DNA from: Pyrenula massariospora | Lineage: Eukaryota > Ascomycota > Eurotiomycetes > Pyrenulales > Pyrenulaceae | NCBI GenBank assembly: GCA_021030905.1 | Contig: JAGFMI010000017.1 | Coordinates: forward strand, 682,001-746,000 | DNA length: 64,000 bases | Direction of reading: 5' to 3' | Shown here: one piece after another, positions 14,100-28,027 of the stretch | Layout of the letters: each line of letters opens with the position of its first letter | Position numbering within the stretch: the stretch's first letter is position 1 | Translations under genes and position numbers: made by a program | Notes under the pieces: model-generated | Databases searched by the model: none | What the model saw: only the letters and a program-made list of their open reading frames with translations | Told to the model about the DNA's origin: nothing

Positions 14100-14574
14100 T
14101 AATGTAATGTAGTCCCACACGAACACGGGCGCAGACGCGGACACGCACGCTATGACATGCTAGCTACAGACTTCCCAGTCCAGAAAGAAGGACGAACGGC
14201 GTGTACACAATCCATCCAACCCCAGCACGCTATACTTGCAAAACGGCGAGTAGGTAGCATAGCGGAGCTTAGACTCCCCTTCCAAGCAATTCCCCGCCAG
14301 GCGCGGCGTTCTAGATGGATAGAAAAACGAATCGTCGCAGGTCGGCTGGTGGATCGGATTGGTATTGGGTAAACTCTCTTTCTTTAGGACGTCAAACACC
14401 GGGATGGATGGTATGATTTGCGGTGAATTTTGAGAAAGGGTGTTTGGCTAGGATTCAACGCGGTGGATTCCGTGAGGACATTTGTACGGTACGGTACGGG
14501 GAGCGAGGCTGGAGTCCTCCCTAACGCTAGGCGTGTAAATAGCCCCTAGAGCGAGGGGAGGGAAGGGCACTGAG

Positions 14575-14595
14575 TTCGACTTCGACTTCGACTTC
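14575..14595. repeat. TTCGAC hexamer microsatellite (3.5 units)
   Basis: Three perfect TTCGAC units plus TTC. No gene covers it, so the phase-neutral hexamer has no coding meaning I can support. Confidence 0.8.
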
Positions 14596-14952
14596 TTTCA
14601 CCGGCCGTCGTATCGACTGTGTACTCCAAGTCGCAGTGAAGTTCTGCGACGCCGTTTTGTTCGCTAAGCCCCTTGGGCAGTGCGGTCGAGGGGAGCTCGC
14701 TGATGGCTTTCTTCGAGAATCGTTCCTCCCGAGCCGGTGGGTGCAGATTTTCTTTGCGCCATGGAGACAGGTGAGGAATTTCGTCAGCTCGATTGACCCT
14801 CGCAATTCAAGAGTGAAGATCTTTCCCTCTGGATGCGCTGGTCTCACTTAGTTCTTTCGGCTTGCGTAGAGCTTACAGCAGCTCATAGTCGAAGGTAGTT
14901 TTCAGTGTGATTTTGGACGTCTGTGCGGTAGAAAAGGCGATAAAGAAGAGGT

Positions 14953-17247
14953 TCAACGTTGAAAGTTGATGATGGCGACCTTGACACACGTCAGTCAATC
15001 TCACAAACCAACGAACATAGGAGTACCCACCTGACTCCCAAGCGCAAATGCGACTTTTCCTCCCTCCTCATCCCAACTCAAACAATGCTCCATCTCTTCA
15101 TTATCTCCATCCAATTCCATCTTCATGTCTCCATTGGTCGCCTGCTCGCCGTCTACCATTGCTCCATCTCCATTCTCGATATCCTTCTCCGTTACAGCCT
15201 TCCACCCAGTCGTACTCCCCTCCCACCTTCCCATCGGCGCACTACCCCGGTCGTCTTTGCTGACATCCCAGATGTTGACTGTATCTTTATGCGCGCCGGC
15301 GATGAGCGAACCATCCGACGAGAATGCCATTGCAAAGACCGGCCTCTCCGAGCCCATCGTCAACCGGTGCATGCAACCCATTGTGACACTGGCTGTTTCG
15401 AACCGCCACAGTTTGATAGACCCATCAGCACTCGCAGTGGCAAATTCATAGGAAGAGTTCTGTGAAGGGAAATATGGACTCGAGGCACGCAGCTCGAGAG
15501 CGGAGATATCGGCGGAGTGAAGACGATTAGATGTGAAGTCATGAGTAGGAATCCAGATACGTGCGGAATCAGTAGAGGCAGCTATGATAGCGGCAGATTC
15601 TTCACTGTACCAAGGAATACGGACGAAAGACCAGGTATCTGCCTCTTCAAGGTTCGATGGGGCGGACGACACTAAGCGCCGCTCAATGAGGAACTCGGTT
15701 GCAGTCGCACGGCATTGATAGACGACGCCTTCCCCTGCGGCACACAAAATAGAGCTGTTGCCATTGACTGACCAATTTATGTCAAGCATGGGCTCAGCAG
15801 TGGTGAGAGAGGAGAAGCCTGACTCCGGGTTCGAAAGATCCCAAAGGATGAGCGAGGACTCTTTGCCGTCTGAGACAGACGCGGCGATGCGCGAGCCAAC
15901 ACTCGACCAACGTAGACTTGTGATCATGTTTCGGGAGATGGTGTTGTTCGAAGACATAGCTCCGGTCTCGCCCTCATAGATTACGAGTTGACTGGCTTGG
16001 TCGGAGTAGGTGGCCACTGCGAGCGCCGAGCCCGACGGGTGCCAGGACGCGGCAGTGACAATGACTGACTCGTCCTCGTCGAGCACGCTGTGATATGAAG
16101 GCGATTCGCCTGAAGCCTTGGACTTCCACACGCCCACGTATTGGTCGCCCCAGGCGGCGAGCACCGACGAGTCACGTGGACGCCACATGGCGCGCATCAC
16201 GTGCCGCAGCCCCGCCACATCGAGGATGGTGGAATCGTGGCGCAGGTCCTTGATCTTGGCGGGGGAGGGGGTGATCTGGACGCCGACGCTATGACCGTTG
16301 GTGAGGGTGTCGCCCGTCGTGATTTGGTGCTGCTGTTCCTGATCCTGTGCTCCACCCGCCGTGTTCGCGTCACCGCCGTGATTGGCTCCCGCCTGCATCT
16401 CCATGTCATGGTCGGCAGAACCCTCTCTATCCGCATCCGTGGTCGCTGTGGGTGACTTGGCCGCCTCTGCGTTGCCTGCGTCGGTTGCTGGCACTGGATA
16501 GCCGTTAGCAATACTGTTACCGGCCGCTTCGATTATCATTGTCGAAGCTTCATCATAATGGTTGCCGTTGGTAATGCGCTCCCCATTGGTGGCGGCGGCG
16601 GCGGCGGTTTTGCGACTGCGTTTTGGTGCCGGCTGGCCAGATGGGAGATCCATGGGGACACCGTTCGGCCCGCTTTCTCGCGCATGTTTGCGTGTGGGCG
16701 CTTTGCTTGAGGCTGATGGGTCCAGGTGGCCTATGCCTGTCTCATCGCCGGATTCTCGTTTCGGTGGTGGTTGATTGATTGGCCTCGCGGATTCTGGTCC
16801 AAAATAGTATTGCGATGGATCCAGAGGTCGCATCTCCCCATTCTGACGACTTTCATCAGGTTTTGGGATGCAAAATGATGGTTCTGAGAACTTACCGGCC
16901 CGGCTACCGTCTGTTTGAGATGATAGTACTGGAGACCCTGCTGGACCAACCCAACCAGCGCATGGTCTTTAACGTGCTTGATAAAAGGGAGATTTTGAGG
17001 ATCTCGGTTCCAATCGCGCTGTAGAATCACTGCAGCCTGGCCGTATCCTATAATCGGGTCAATTTCATGATCATTTACCGATCATTTGCCTTAACGTGAG
17101 GGACCAACCTCGTTCCTGTAAGTACCTACAAATACGCAGTAGTCAACATCTCGAACCGTGGCATCCGAAAGCAACAAAAATCGGAACAACGCACCTCCAT
17201 ATCAGGTAGTTCAGTTGATCTGAATTCAACGGTGGTGGTCGACTCAT
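14953..17247 (-). CDS. LisH-WD40 protein, TBL1/Sif2-type corepressor subunit
   Basis: There are five exons on the minus strand: 17247-17195, 17125-17109, 17047-16896, 16842-15031, 14979-14953; about 686 residues. Exons 1-3 assemble a LisH domain (LNSDQLNYLIWRYLQERGYG, then AAVILQRDW). Exon 2 is only 17 nt. Residues ~80-265 are low-complexity with basic patches (KRSRKT) and Ala/Asn/Gln/Asp-rich stretches. WD repeats fill ~270-686 (AMWRPRDSSVLAAWGD, ASWHPSGSALAVATYSD, LRWSSVGSRIAASVSDG, FATASADGSIKLWRFE, MAFSSDGSLIAGAHKDTVNIWD). TBL1/TBLR1 and yeast Sif2 are scaffold subunits of histone-deacetylase corepressors (NCoR/SMRT; Set3C) using LisH to oligomerise. The last 27-nt exon (VAIINFQR-stop) replaces a read-through end (VGTPMFVGL) and better completes the final beta strand; I prefer it, but both ends are possible. 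Confidence 0.88.
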
Positions 17248-19138
17248 TTTGACAAGAGTCGGCGCTTAGGTGCTCGCAGCGCAATGGTCATGGCACACGT
17301 CAAAGGTCATTAAATGGCGAGGTCGGCTGTGGACGGGTCGATTGTCGATATTTGATCGAGGTGTTGAAGGAAAGAAGAAAAGGTAGCGTGGATGCGGCAG
17401 AAAGCCAAGGTTGGCACGAGTTAGCGGATTCCAGAAGTCAGAATGGCGCTTTTTTTCGAGGTGACTGGTCAGGGTGTTACAGATGGGGCCTAGCGACCTG
17501 GCTGGGGGAGTCTCGCTGATCCACGATGCAGCGGCGCGATGATTGGCGATGCGGAGTGGGTCGACGAGGATGGTGGTGAGGGTCAAGTTCAGGCCAGATA
17601 CTCGAGACGCGGACGAGGAGAGTCGATGGTGCCCATATGCCCATGTAAACCAAGCACAAGGCAATCACAGGTTCGTGAAATGGATGATCCTCAGCCTGGG
17701 CGCCATCAAGACGCTGGTAATGCGAACCTCGAAGAGCCGGAAAGGCGAGGAGGAAGGATGCTTAATTCCCCGGCCTTGTTTAGCCTTGCTGCGCGTCAAG
17801 CGGCCTTGGACAGATTTACAGTCGGAGCCGAGATACCGTTTACCATACAGTACTAGTAATGGGGTGTGTGAGCTTGGCTCAAGAACGCTTCGGTTGCGCC
17901 ACACATAAAAGACAGCAGACCTTGACTGGCGGCCTTGACCATTGCGAGTCTTGGAACGCTTGGAAATGAACAACTAGAAGGAGCATTGTGTTGAACAGTG
18001 CATTTATCCCAGCCTGAAGGGCGCCGTGAATCATGAAGCAGACTAGACCATGCCTGTGTCCCTTGACTGACTGACGGCTGTAAGGACCCGCAGGGAAATT
18101 CCGGGATCGCGATGACAAAGCACAACCACTCGAAATGCATGACTTTTCTCGAAATTCAACGCACAATGTCCTAGAGAAATGGATTGCATCTCGTTTCGAA
18201 AGACAGATCTCCTTACCGCCGCCCTTGGACAGCGACAGCTCGATTCATTGACGTGCATGATGATTTTCCCCCAGCACCCTGCACCGGCCGCATGCTCGGG
18301 AGCCAAGGCTGGGGCGAGCCGTTTCAATTTAAGAGGGCCTGCAACCGCCTCTATTTTGGGCCGCATTAACATCTCGCCTACCAACCCAATCTAGCATATC
18401 CCAATCAGAGTCAAGAAATCTTAAACATGTTCGCAGTAGAATGACAGCATGCATGAACGTTTTCGCACAGATTGAGTAGTAGCAGGGAGATAGTCTTTGC
18501 CATACATAGCCCTAATTACGGAATCATCTATCTGTTCGAGATCCAAACCGCACGGTGGAAGAAGAACTTCTTCTTCCATTTCGTGCCATTCAACCCTCTC
18601 CAATTCGACCGTTGCCGGTCACCTCTCCATCCAGTCTGTATTCTGGTATGCAACCGACTCAAGGCACAGCCTCGTCATCGCGTGACGCCAGGTTTTTGCC
18701 CCAGCGACACCGGTCGCAATTTACCCACCCTTTTTGCCGCTTGGCGGGTATCTCATGTAAGTGCAAACAGAACGCTAACAAAGGGAAATAGGAAACTTTG
18801 TCCGCAAAATGACAACAACCTCCGAAATGGAATTGTGGTTCCAGCTTCATCTTGATGGATATAGCGGCAGAGTGCACAGATCGGCCAGAGACCCTAAACC
18901 TAGGGCATCCGTCCTCCTACACGTCCTGCCTGGACTATTATCAAACAACTTGTGCTGATGAGTCCTTTTTCAACATTGCCAAACTCTGCGACATGTGAAA
19001 GGAGAGTAATATAATAATCGGCCGTTCTGTTGGGTATCTTGATTTTGGGTTGCCAATTTGGACCTCAAAACAAAGGAAATCGAGACAGCATGCCACTGTG
19101 GTCTTCTCAATCGCCGTTGGTCGTGTACACCTTACTCC
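17248..19138. other. Intergenic region upstream of the TBL1-like gene
   Basis: About 1.9 kb. Overlapping open frames on both strands around 17540-18390 have no family pattern. I see no gene or RNA. It should contain the TBL1-like promoter (left) and the 3' UTR of the C2H2 gene (right). Confidence 0.5.
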
Positions 19139-20573
<1,435 letters not shown>

Positions 20574-23500
20574 CGATTCCCAGTTGCTCTAATCCTAGAA
20601 GCAATCTAGAGTCGAACCTGAGATGGTTTCGGATACCTATAATGAATTGGGAGTCAACTTCACTGCTAAGGGGAATAGGAAGCTGGCGGGTATGCATCGG
20701 CCACTTAACGATCTGTGAGCGCTTAGGGAGGGGGATCTTCAACTCTTGAGGGCCAATGCATCACTCGCAAAGGATCGCAATGAGCTTGAGCTCAGACCAC
20801 AAGACGTGATGTTTGAATGGGCAGGGCAATAGATGAAATCTCTGACATACCTTTGGATACAGATAATTTTTGGAGAGAAAGGTTGGTGCGGATGAGCGGA
20901 GGACGGGATGGTGACCACCGCTACTTCAATAACATGAGATGGAATGTACGTTCCAGGCAAGGGCGGCAGCTTGTTCTTCCCCCAAACCTCTTCCGAGACA
21001 AATTATCACCCAAATCGCCCCAAAGTCCTCCTCCTCGCTAAAGTGGATGACTAAGCCTGCAATTCCTTGTGATAATGATGTCCGCAGTTTGCGCCTTTGA
21101 CTGGTGGGCTACGCCGTAGGGGGTGTTACAATATTTGGTTCGGATTTTTGAGTTCCAATACGCCAGGCACGCAGTCCTTGAGAAGTAGTTTGTTCGAGCT
21201 TCACTCCCACCAGCAGGTAGCGCTCAAGCCAGCTATTTACCTGTGTCGCAGACCGCTTGTCTTGGGTCTCGACAATCTTGGGCCACTTTCTTTGACTGCT
21301 CTCTTGACTTTGGAGTGATGATCTGGTTCTGGTGACTCAAAGTGGTGATTGCATGGGATCGCGTCAAAGTATTAACTTTCGAAGACTTTTTCCAAAAAGG
21401 TAGGGTCACTGAGGGGGTTTAAGTCGTCGTTCTGGCAAGGGCGAACGATTTGACTTCAGGTTGTGTGAGCACTGTCTCTATTCACAAACTCGAATTAGCA
21501 ACAATTGTTTTCGATTCCAGTTCTAGAGTCTTTCGATCACGCTAGCCAAACATCGAGCGGCGCAACAGATTTTTTCTTCTGAGAGTAATCACCGCACAGA
21601 AAGATCACTTACAGGTCAAGTCGGGCACTCTGGCAATCCAGTGCCACTGTTCAGGCAAGGTCTTCTTGCAGGCACTCGGTAAAGAGAATCGCTTCGAAAA
21701 TCAGTTGACGACCCTGAGGTCAGAGTCGCAGGGTGGAGCTGAAGACGATCGAACTGGGGGCAGCAAGCGACCGGGTGGAGTTGGAAGGTCGCGACCAGAA
21801 GGTCGGGGGAGAACAGGATCACGTACGATCTTGGTAATTATAACGAGATTTAAGGCGAGGGTACGTGACGGAGGATAAGGTGTGGTCAGTCGCACGACCG
21901 TGCTGTCAAGACTGGTCGGTGTAGGAGTGCCCGCTGGTTAAGGTTGGGGATCGAACAGGCGACTCTGGGTGGTGGAGCGCGCTGGTGTGAGAATAGGCAG
22001 GCAGGGTGAAGAAGGTGTGGGTTCTGGCGCTTGGCTCGAGCGGAGAATTCGGACGGCCGCGAATGACGGCTAATCGGGCGGCAGCCGACACTCGGTATAG
22101 AGGAGAATGGGGGAGGAGGAGAGCCCTGGGGCTTGGGTTGTTTGGGGTGCGATGGGGGGAAAGTCGGGACGGGCAGGGGGCTGGCTGCGATGGGTTTCGG
22201 GCGTGGCGGGCCTTGCTTTTGGGGCCGCTGACGACGGCCGCAATATATCTGTATCGGAGGTGAAGATGATCGCCGTGAAGCTATGACGGAAATCCTAGAT
22301 CGTGAGATGCACGTCGCAACCTCGCCTCTCTCTTCGTCGATGCTTCTCTGCGGCTTCTAGAAAACACGCAAAGCTCTGTGCTGCAGTGATAGAGCTGGCG
22401 ATGATGCGGCCGGGGACTCCGAGCAGTCTGTGTGTTGAGCAGGATCTCTGTGACACCTCCGCTGACAGCAGGGTTTTCCTCTTCCGAGATGAGAAACGCT
22501 TTAGCCAAATGGCATCCTTGCTTCTTGTAACCTTCGACATGTCTTCTGGAAAACCGGTCGCTACTATTCTAGTCTATGCCGCTTCCTCCCAGCGCCGCCT
22601 CTCAAGCCTCCTGAGTCTTCGAGCGCTGATTCCTGCCCTGAAATTGCTTCAGGAGGTGGAGCGCGATCCTTTCCAAGCCGATGAGGCTACTTTCTGCCCA
22701 CCTGGCCGAAACATTTTTTCATGTTAGCTCGGGCAGCCTCCTAGACGAGAGCCTGTCAGTGATGTTATTTCGGGACGCATAATCAAAGCGTTGGCACCAC
22801 GGCAGGGTTAGGCCGGTCTATCTCAGTGCTGCTTGGACCACTGCCGGCCTTCGAGAAGGCCTATGGAAGTCTTAATTTCTCAAACCGCCGTCTGCGTTCG
22901 CTAAATTCGTCCCACCAAAAGCCCCAGTCGTCCTACCACTGCCTCAGCCTTGCCTGGGTTTGAATCACGAATCCGACAAGTTTCGGTGCCAGCAATCCAA
23001 ATCATAACCACTCCAAACGTGTGACCTTCGCCGCCAGATCCCCATGACAAATGCTACAGCTATACTGATCCGTTAGCGTTGAGAGCAGCTCGATTTTTCG
23101 TTGTGCTCCCCCCCGGGTAGCGATAGCGCTGTCCAGCCGTACCAGTACCCCGTTTCAAGTAGGGCCAAATAATGCACCGCGCGACCTCCCCTGCCCTGGG
23201 GCCTCGACCTACCTAGTCGCCGATCCTCCTGGCGGGCATTGACAGGCGCTACTCCTGCGCCTCCTCCCGGCCATCACCACCTTTCTCACTTAAAGTTCTT
23301 TCCCCGTTAATGGGCAAAAGGACACATCTTCCTAAGGGAACTAGGAGCGAAGTGCCGGCATCGTTTAATTTCCACCGCGGCAAATGAAAGCTACGCGTCT
23401 TGCAAGCCTCAATGCCATTATCGCGGAGTAGTCCCACGCTTTTCAACCAGAAACATCCCAAAACGTGTCACCTTCCCTACGCCCTTTCTGATGTCCAATC

Positions 23501-25385
23501 AGAAGGAAATGTGCTCTGCGGCTGTTCCAAATGGCGGCTTGAGTCAACCTATCCGAGCCCGAATTCGGAGCTTGGCCCATTAGCACATCTCATGAGGCTG
23601 TGCCCGTTCATGCGCATTGTCAATTTCTCCTGGAAGCGGACATTGAAACGAAACCATGTCTGGTATTTTTCGTTGACCCGGGACCAGTTTGTTGGAAGCA
23701 GCTTTGGACCTTGCAGAACTTGCCGTGCTAGGCGACGCGATAGTGACATCAATCTCGCCCGCCATCATCGTTGATGCCCCGAAGGAGTCAGGGAGTAAGG
23801 CAATCCGTCTTCGATGCTCGTATTAGATTAAACTTGATATTGCATGTTCTCCTTTTACCTACATGCTTCATTTCCCTGCCTTGGCAAACAGTCATGCCAT
23901 CTTTCTTCCGCAACATGACGCTGCTCTTCTGGGTGCGATTTTCGCAAAAATGGACGTCATAAGATCGATACCTAGTATTGTGACAGGTCGTATGAATCCT
24001 CCTCGATTTTGAGGATGACCGTTGCGGCCTCGTGGAACCCGCGTGCTAATGGCGCTATTTGCTCATCTTGACCAGGGGTCCCTAGGACAGATCGTCGCCT
24101 TACGCTTTGACCTTGGACAACTCGTAAACCTCTGGAAGGTTCTGGGATGATTCTTGCTACATCTATGATAGCGGTGACTATGATAGTCTTCACAGGAAGA
24201 TCGACGTTAGCGAATCCCTGTAAAAGCTAAGCGAAGATTTCGCGTACACTCATGATTACGTACCACAGCCTTTCTTCAGAGCTGAAAAGCTGATACATCT
24301 TTTTCTGCATATTAGCAAGCATTCATCGTCGTTTCAAAAGCTCAACATGCAGCTATCTTCACCCTATTACTTCGCAGGGCCATCATGAAGACTCTCCGGC
24401 GTCGGCGTCCATACATCTCCGCGTTTCATAAGAATATTTAGCCTTGCTTTGGACCCAAACGTTGACAAAGGTCATTGAAACCTCGAGCCAAGCATAGTAA
24501 AGCGCTCCGAATTCACACGCAAGTGTTGACCTATACCCTGCCAAAGTATAAAGTCATGCCCGCCATAAAGTGATCCATGACGGCGCCGCAAGAGCCGTTA
24601 TGGGAAAACGTTGATCCTTTCATGCCCAATTGAGCCGTTGATCCGTTCTCACGGATCTTCCCACCCGACCTAGATGACGCGGACAACTCTTGCAGTCATA
24701 ACTTGCAAAAGACCCTTAGCTCGGCCTTCAACAATGTCGGCGCGACGCGGAACAATGCTACATTTAAATTTCGCATATCCAAAGATGATGGCCTGAATGA
24801 CCATGACGGTCAGCAATGCCTTTGGTTGAGGCCCAATTACTCACAGCGGGCATGGAAGAATCGAGGCTCAGAATAAGCCTTCCACCAGCATGATCCATTA
24901 CGTACAGTTAATGAATTGAATCTGCAGTTTCCGAAATTGATCTGACTGCTGGCTTGGATAGCTTATCGCTAGCAAGTCCCTTTTTCTATGCAGATATACC
25001 TATCTTTTTGTAGACGGGAGGAAGTAGTAGGAACACGTCTCAGCCTCTATCTCCATGCCACTTGGCTTGAAATTGTCGAAGATGGCGCCAGAGCTTGATT
25101 GCCAATTAAGTAGATATACCGTGCTTGATTGTGGCTCCAGTACCTGTGCTGGTCATGCCTTAGTACTATCTTTCGGCGGATGATTAGAAATCAATTTTAC
25201 AGATGTCTTTCGTGCAGCCTGGCCGACCTGACTAATGAGATCTGTAAAGCTCGCCCGAGAATTGATACTGCGAGCTTCTACACGTTAAATTACGTTTCTT
25301 AATATCTTTCCCCAGGCTGTCACGATCGGTTGCGGGGATTGGTGTGGCTAGCTTCCACACGAAAATTGTTCGACAGATTTATGGC

Positions 25386-25392
25386 TGACTCA
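25386..25392 (+). promoter_or_regulatory. Gcn4/CPC1-type cross-pathway control element TGACTCA
   Basis: A perfect 7-base TGACTCA lies 162 bases before the trpE ATG. This is the binding site of the bZIP activators Gcn4 (yeast) and CPC1/CpcA (filamentous fungi), which induce amino-acid biosynthetic genes under starvation. The motif is seen directly; occupancy is inferred from the downstream gene's role. Confidence 0.65.
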
Positions 25393-25508
25393 CCATGAAG
25401 GAATTGTACTGTCAACTCCACGATGGGAACCCGTAGAGAAGAATTGAACAATCGTTAGGCCACGATCGAACATCTGCGTGTAATAACGCCGTAAATTCGC
25501 ACATCACC

Positions 25509-25517
25509 ATGGCTTAA
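25509..25517 (+). promoter_or_regulatory. Minimal two-codon upstream ORF before trpE
   Basis: ATG GCT TAA ends 36 bases before the trpE start. If the transcript begins upstream of it, a Met-Ala dipeptide frame would precede the main frame. The sequence CACCATGG is a strong initiation context, stronger than that of the main ATG. Confidence 0.4.
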
Positions 25518-25553
25518 AAGAATCTATCATTCTGTTACCCTGACACGTTTCCA

Positions 25554-27285
25554 ATGGCGCATCTTCCTCGCATCCATATTTCTCCCAGTCTGTCAGTGGT
25601 CGAAGACGTCCTCCATGGATGCCAGACTTCCAAGACACCACCGAACCTCGTCCCAATATTTGCATCTTTACCTGCTGATTGTATCACACCGACTCTTGCT
25701 TATTTGAAGCTATCTAGAGCGTCTGTGGCCTTTTCACTAACTATATGACTCTCACTCACCTTGTTCTTAGATCGAAACTATCGTTCTTGTACGAAAGCGC
25801 AGCGACTACTGGGACCATAGGGCGATATTCATTTGTTGGCGCTGGTAAGAATGCTTCTTTATTTTTTAATCACAGGAATCTAAATACTGTCAAGATCCTC
25901 TTAAGGTTATCAAATCCGGACCTGGCCATGGTCCTGCTATTGACCCTTTGCCCCTGTTGGAGGAAGAGCTCTCCAATTTTCAGGTGGCTACGGTTCCAGA
26001 GCTCGATCTTCCACCACTCACCGGGGGTCTCATTGGGTATGTTGGCTACGACTGCGTTCGATATTTTGAACCCAAAACTGCAAGGCCAATGAGAGATCTG
26101 TTGAGATTACCAGAAAGCTTTTTCATGCTATTTGATACTATCGTCGCATTCGACCATTTCTTCCAGGTCGTAAAAGTCATCACCTACGTCAAAGTACCAC
26201 CCGGGGAAGCAGATCTCAGCAAAGCATATCAGGCTGCTTCACATATTATCGAACAAGTTTCCTCTAAATTGTTGGAGGAAGAAGTACCATTACCAGCACA
26301 ACCTGCAATCGTCCCAAATCAAGACTTTAGTTCCAACATCGGTCAAGAGGGCTACGAACGACATGTCACCACGCTTAAACGACATATTACGATCGGCGAT
26401 ATCATCCAGGCTGTTCCTTCTCAGCGTCTGGCTCGCCCGACGTCCCTACATCCATTTAACATATATCGTCACCTGCGAATGGTCAACCCTTCGCCATATC
26501 TCTTCTACATCGACTGTGAAGACTTTTGCCTGGTGGGTGCCAGTCCAGAGCTTCTAGTCAAAGAAGAGGCTGGCCGTATTATCACCCATCCAATTGCTGG
26601 AACAGTCAAGAAAGGCAAAACGCCAGAGGAAGACGAACAATTCGCCGAAGAACTTCGCGGGAGCCTCAAAGACCGCGCGGAACATGTCATGTTAGTAGAC
26701 CTTGCCCGCAACGACGTTAATCGGGTCTGTGATCCATTGAGCACGCGGGTTGACAGGTTGATGGTAGTTGAAAAGTTCAGCCATGTGCAACATCTTGTTT
26801 CCCAAGTCTCAGGCATACTTCGAGAAGGGCAAACACGATGGGATGCATTTCGCAGCATATTCCCGGCAGGCACCGTGAGCGGCGCGCCAAAAGTTAAAGC
26901 TATGGAGCTTATAGCAGAGCTTGAGCAGGAGAAGCGAGGAGTCTACGCCGGCGCTGTGGGATATTTCGGGTTCAGCACAGTTTCTGCCGATGGACAGACG
27001 CTAAAGGAGGGAGCAATGGACACATGCATAGCGCTGAGAACGATGCTGGTCAAGGATGGCGTCGCATATCTCCAGGCCGGTGGCGGGATCGTCTTCGATA
27101 GTGACCCGTATGATGAGTATATCGAAACAATGAACAAGTTGGCGGCAAATATTCGGTGCATTCAAAACGCCGAGGCAAAGTATGGCCGGACAGGACCAAG
27201 CAATACAGCGGACCGCGTCACAAACGGCAGCAAGGATAAGTTGCAATCATATTCTGGAAAGACGCATATAGATATGGCGGCATGA
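25554..27285 (+). CDS. trpE: Anthranilate synthase component I (chorismate-binding subunit)
   Basis: Three exons, 25554-25720, 25771-25844 and 25895-27285, encode about 543 residues. The enzyme converts chorismate to anthranilate, the first step of tryptophan synthesis, using ammonia supplied by the glutamine amidotransferase subunit encoded elsewhere. The N-terminal domain carries the allosteric tryptophan site (LYES at ~62-65, in place of the yeast LLES) and GRYSFVGAD. The catalytic domain shows GGLIGYVGYDCVRYFEP, FNIYRHLRMVNPSPYLFYID, HPIAGTVKKGKTPEEDE, LVDLARNDVNRVC, GTVSGAPKVKAMELI and LQAGGGIVFDSDPYDEYIET, all typical and intact. Intron 1 has an unusual GTCTGT donor; splicing there joins SRA-SKLSFLYES as conserved. 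A TGACTCA and a tiny upstream ORF suggest starvation-linked control. Confidence 0.96.
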
Positions 27286-28027
27286 GGATTCCTGTGCCAC
27301 CTACGAGGCTGCAAGGCTGAGAACTAGCAGCGGCGACGTGATAATCAATCCCTGAAACTTCATCGTTACTCAACATGTAAATCTCTTTTTTTTTCTGCCC
27401 GAGAGCGTGAATCTAGTGCTTCTTAAATGATACATACTGCGTGATTTCCCGTGATTCGATAATCCTGGCACGCTGCCATCGTCGTCATCAGATGACGCCA
27501 AGAATGTCAAGCCGAAGCCCCAGCCTGCGCATCCGAGCCCGGACGGCCGGCTTTACTTGCATCACTGACCCAACTCCAAACTCAGCCTTTGGACTTTCCG
27601 ATCGAAGGGTATGCCAGCCCACACATTTTCTGCGCGACTTGTCTGATCATTCCGCGGGCTGCTAAAAGCTTGCCTCGAGTTGTTCTCAGACTGACGACTG
27701 TACTCACAATCTTATACTCTGGTTTGCCAGTTGATGACTTCTACTATACGACCCTGTGCGCCGCAATACTCCGTCGCATTGACCTCGCCTGCTGCGACCA
27801 CCACAAATCTCGACACACTGTCTTAACGCCGAACCTCTTCGAAAAGATTCTCTACCTCAGAAACTGCAAACTTTCCCTCTCGATCAATTGCAGACATCGC
27901 AAACACGAGATCGTCTGAGCTTCGCCGCCGAGACACTTGACCACAATTCCCCACCCCGCCCTTCCTTTTCCCTGTCTCTGGTTGTGGAAACCGTTCGAGT
28001 TTCCACACAATCCAACCTTCAGCCGAG
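27286..28027. other. Intergenic region trpE / epsin
   Basis: Holds the trpE 3' flank and a C/T-rich leader before the epsin ATG. No gene seen. Confidence 0.55.

Larger units (their letters stand above)
13616..14952. other. Convergent region between rvb1 and the TBL1-like gene
   Basis: No gene is seen. The stretch is rich in simple sequence: CATA repeats near 13935-13955, a 16-base G run at 14084-14099, and TTCGAC repeats at 14575-14595. These make spurious open frames on both strands. Confidence 0.55.
20574..25553. other. Gene-poor region of 5 kb
   Basis: No gene can be supported. The first ~1.7 kb is likely promoter and leader of the C2H2 gene, with C/T- or G/A-rich tracts. Open frames at 21666-21878, 22302-22727 and 23400-23774 overlap antisense frames of similar length and contain no recognisable motif. 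From ~24200 to 25550 hardly any open frame exceeds 60 codons on either strand. I see no terminal repeats, transposase motif or tRNA. The right end contains the trpE promoter. Confidence 0.5.

Noticed and set aside
22302-22727. 141-codon plus-strand frame
   Set aside because: Antisense frame of similar size, no motif, no splice partner.
24200-25550. Possible decayed transposon in the ORF-poor stretch
   Set aside because: No terminal repeats, target-site duplication or protein fragment of any element family was visible.
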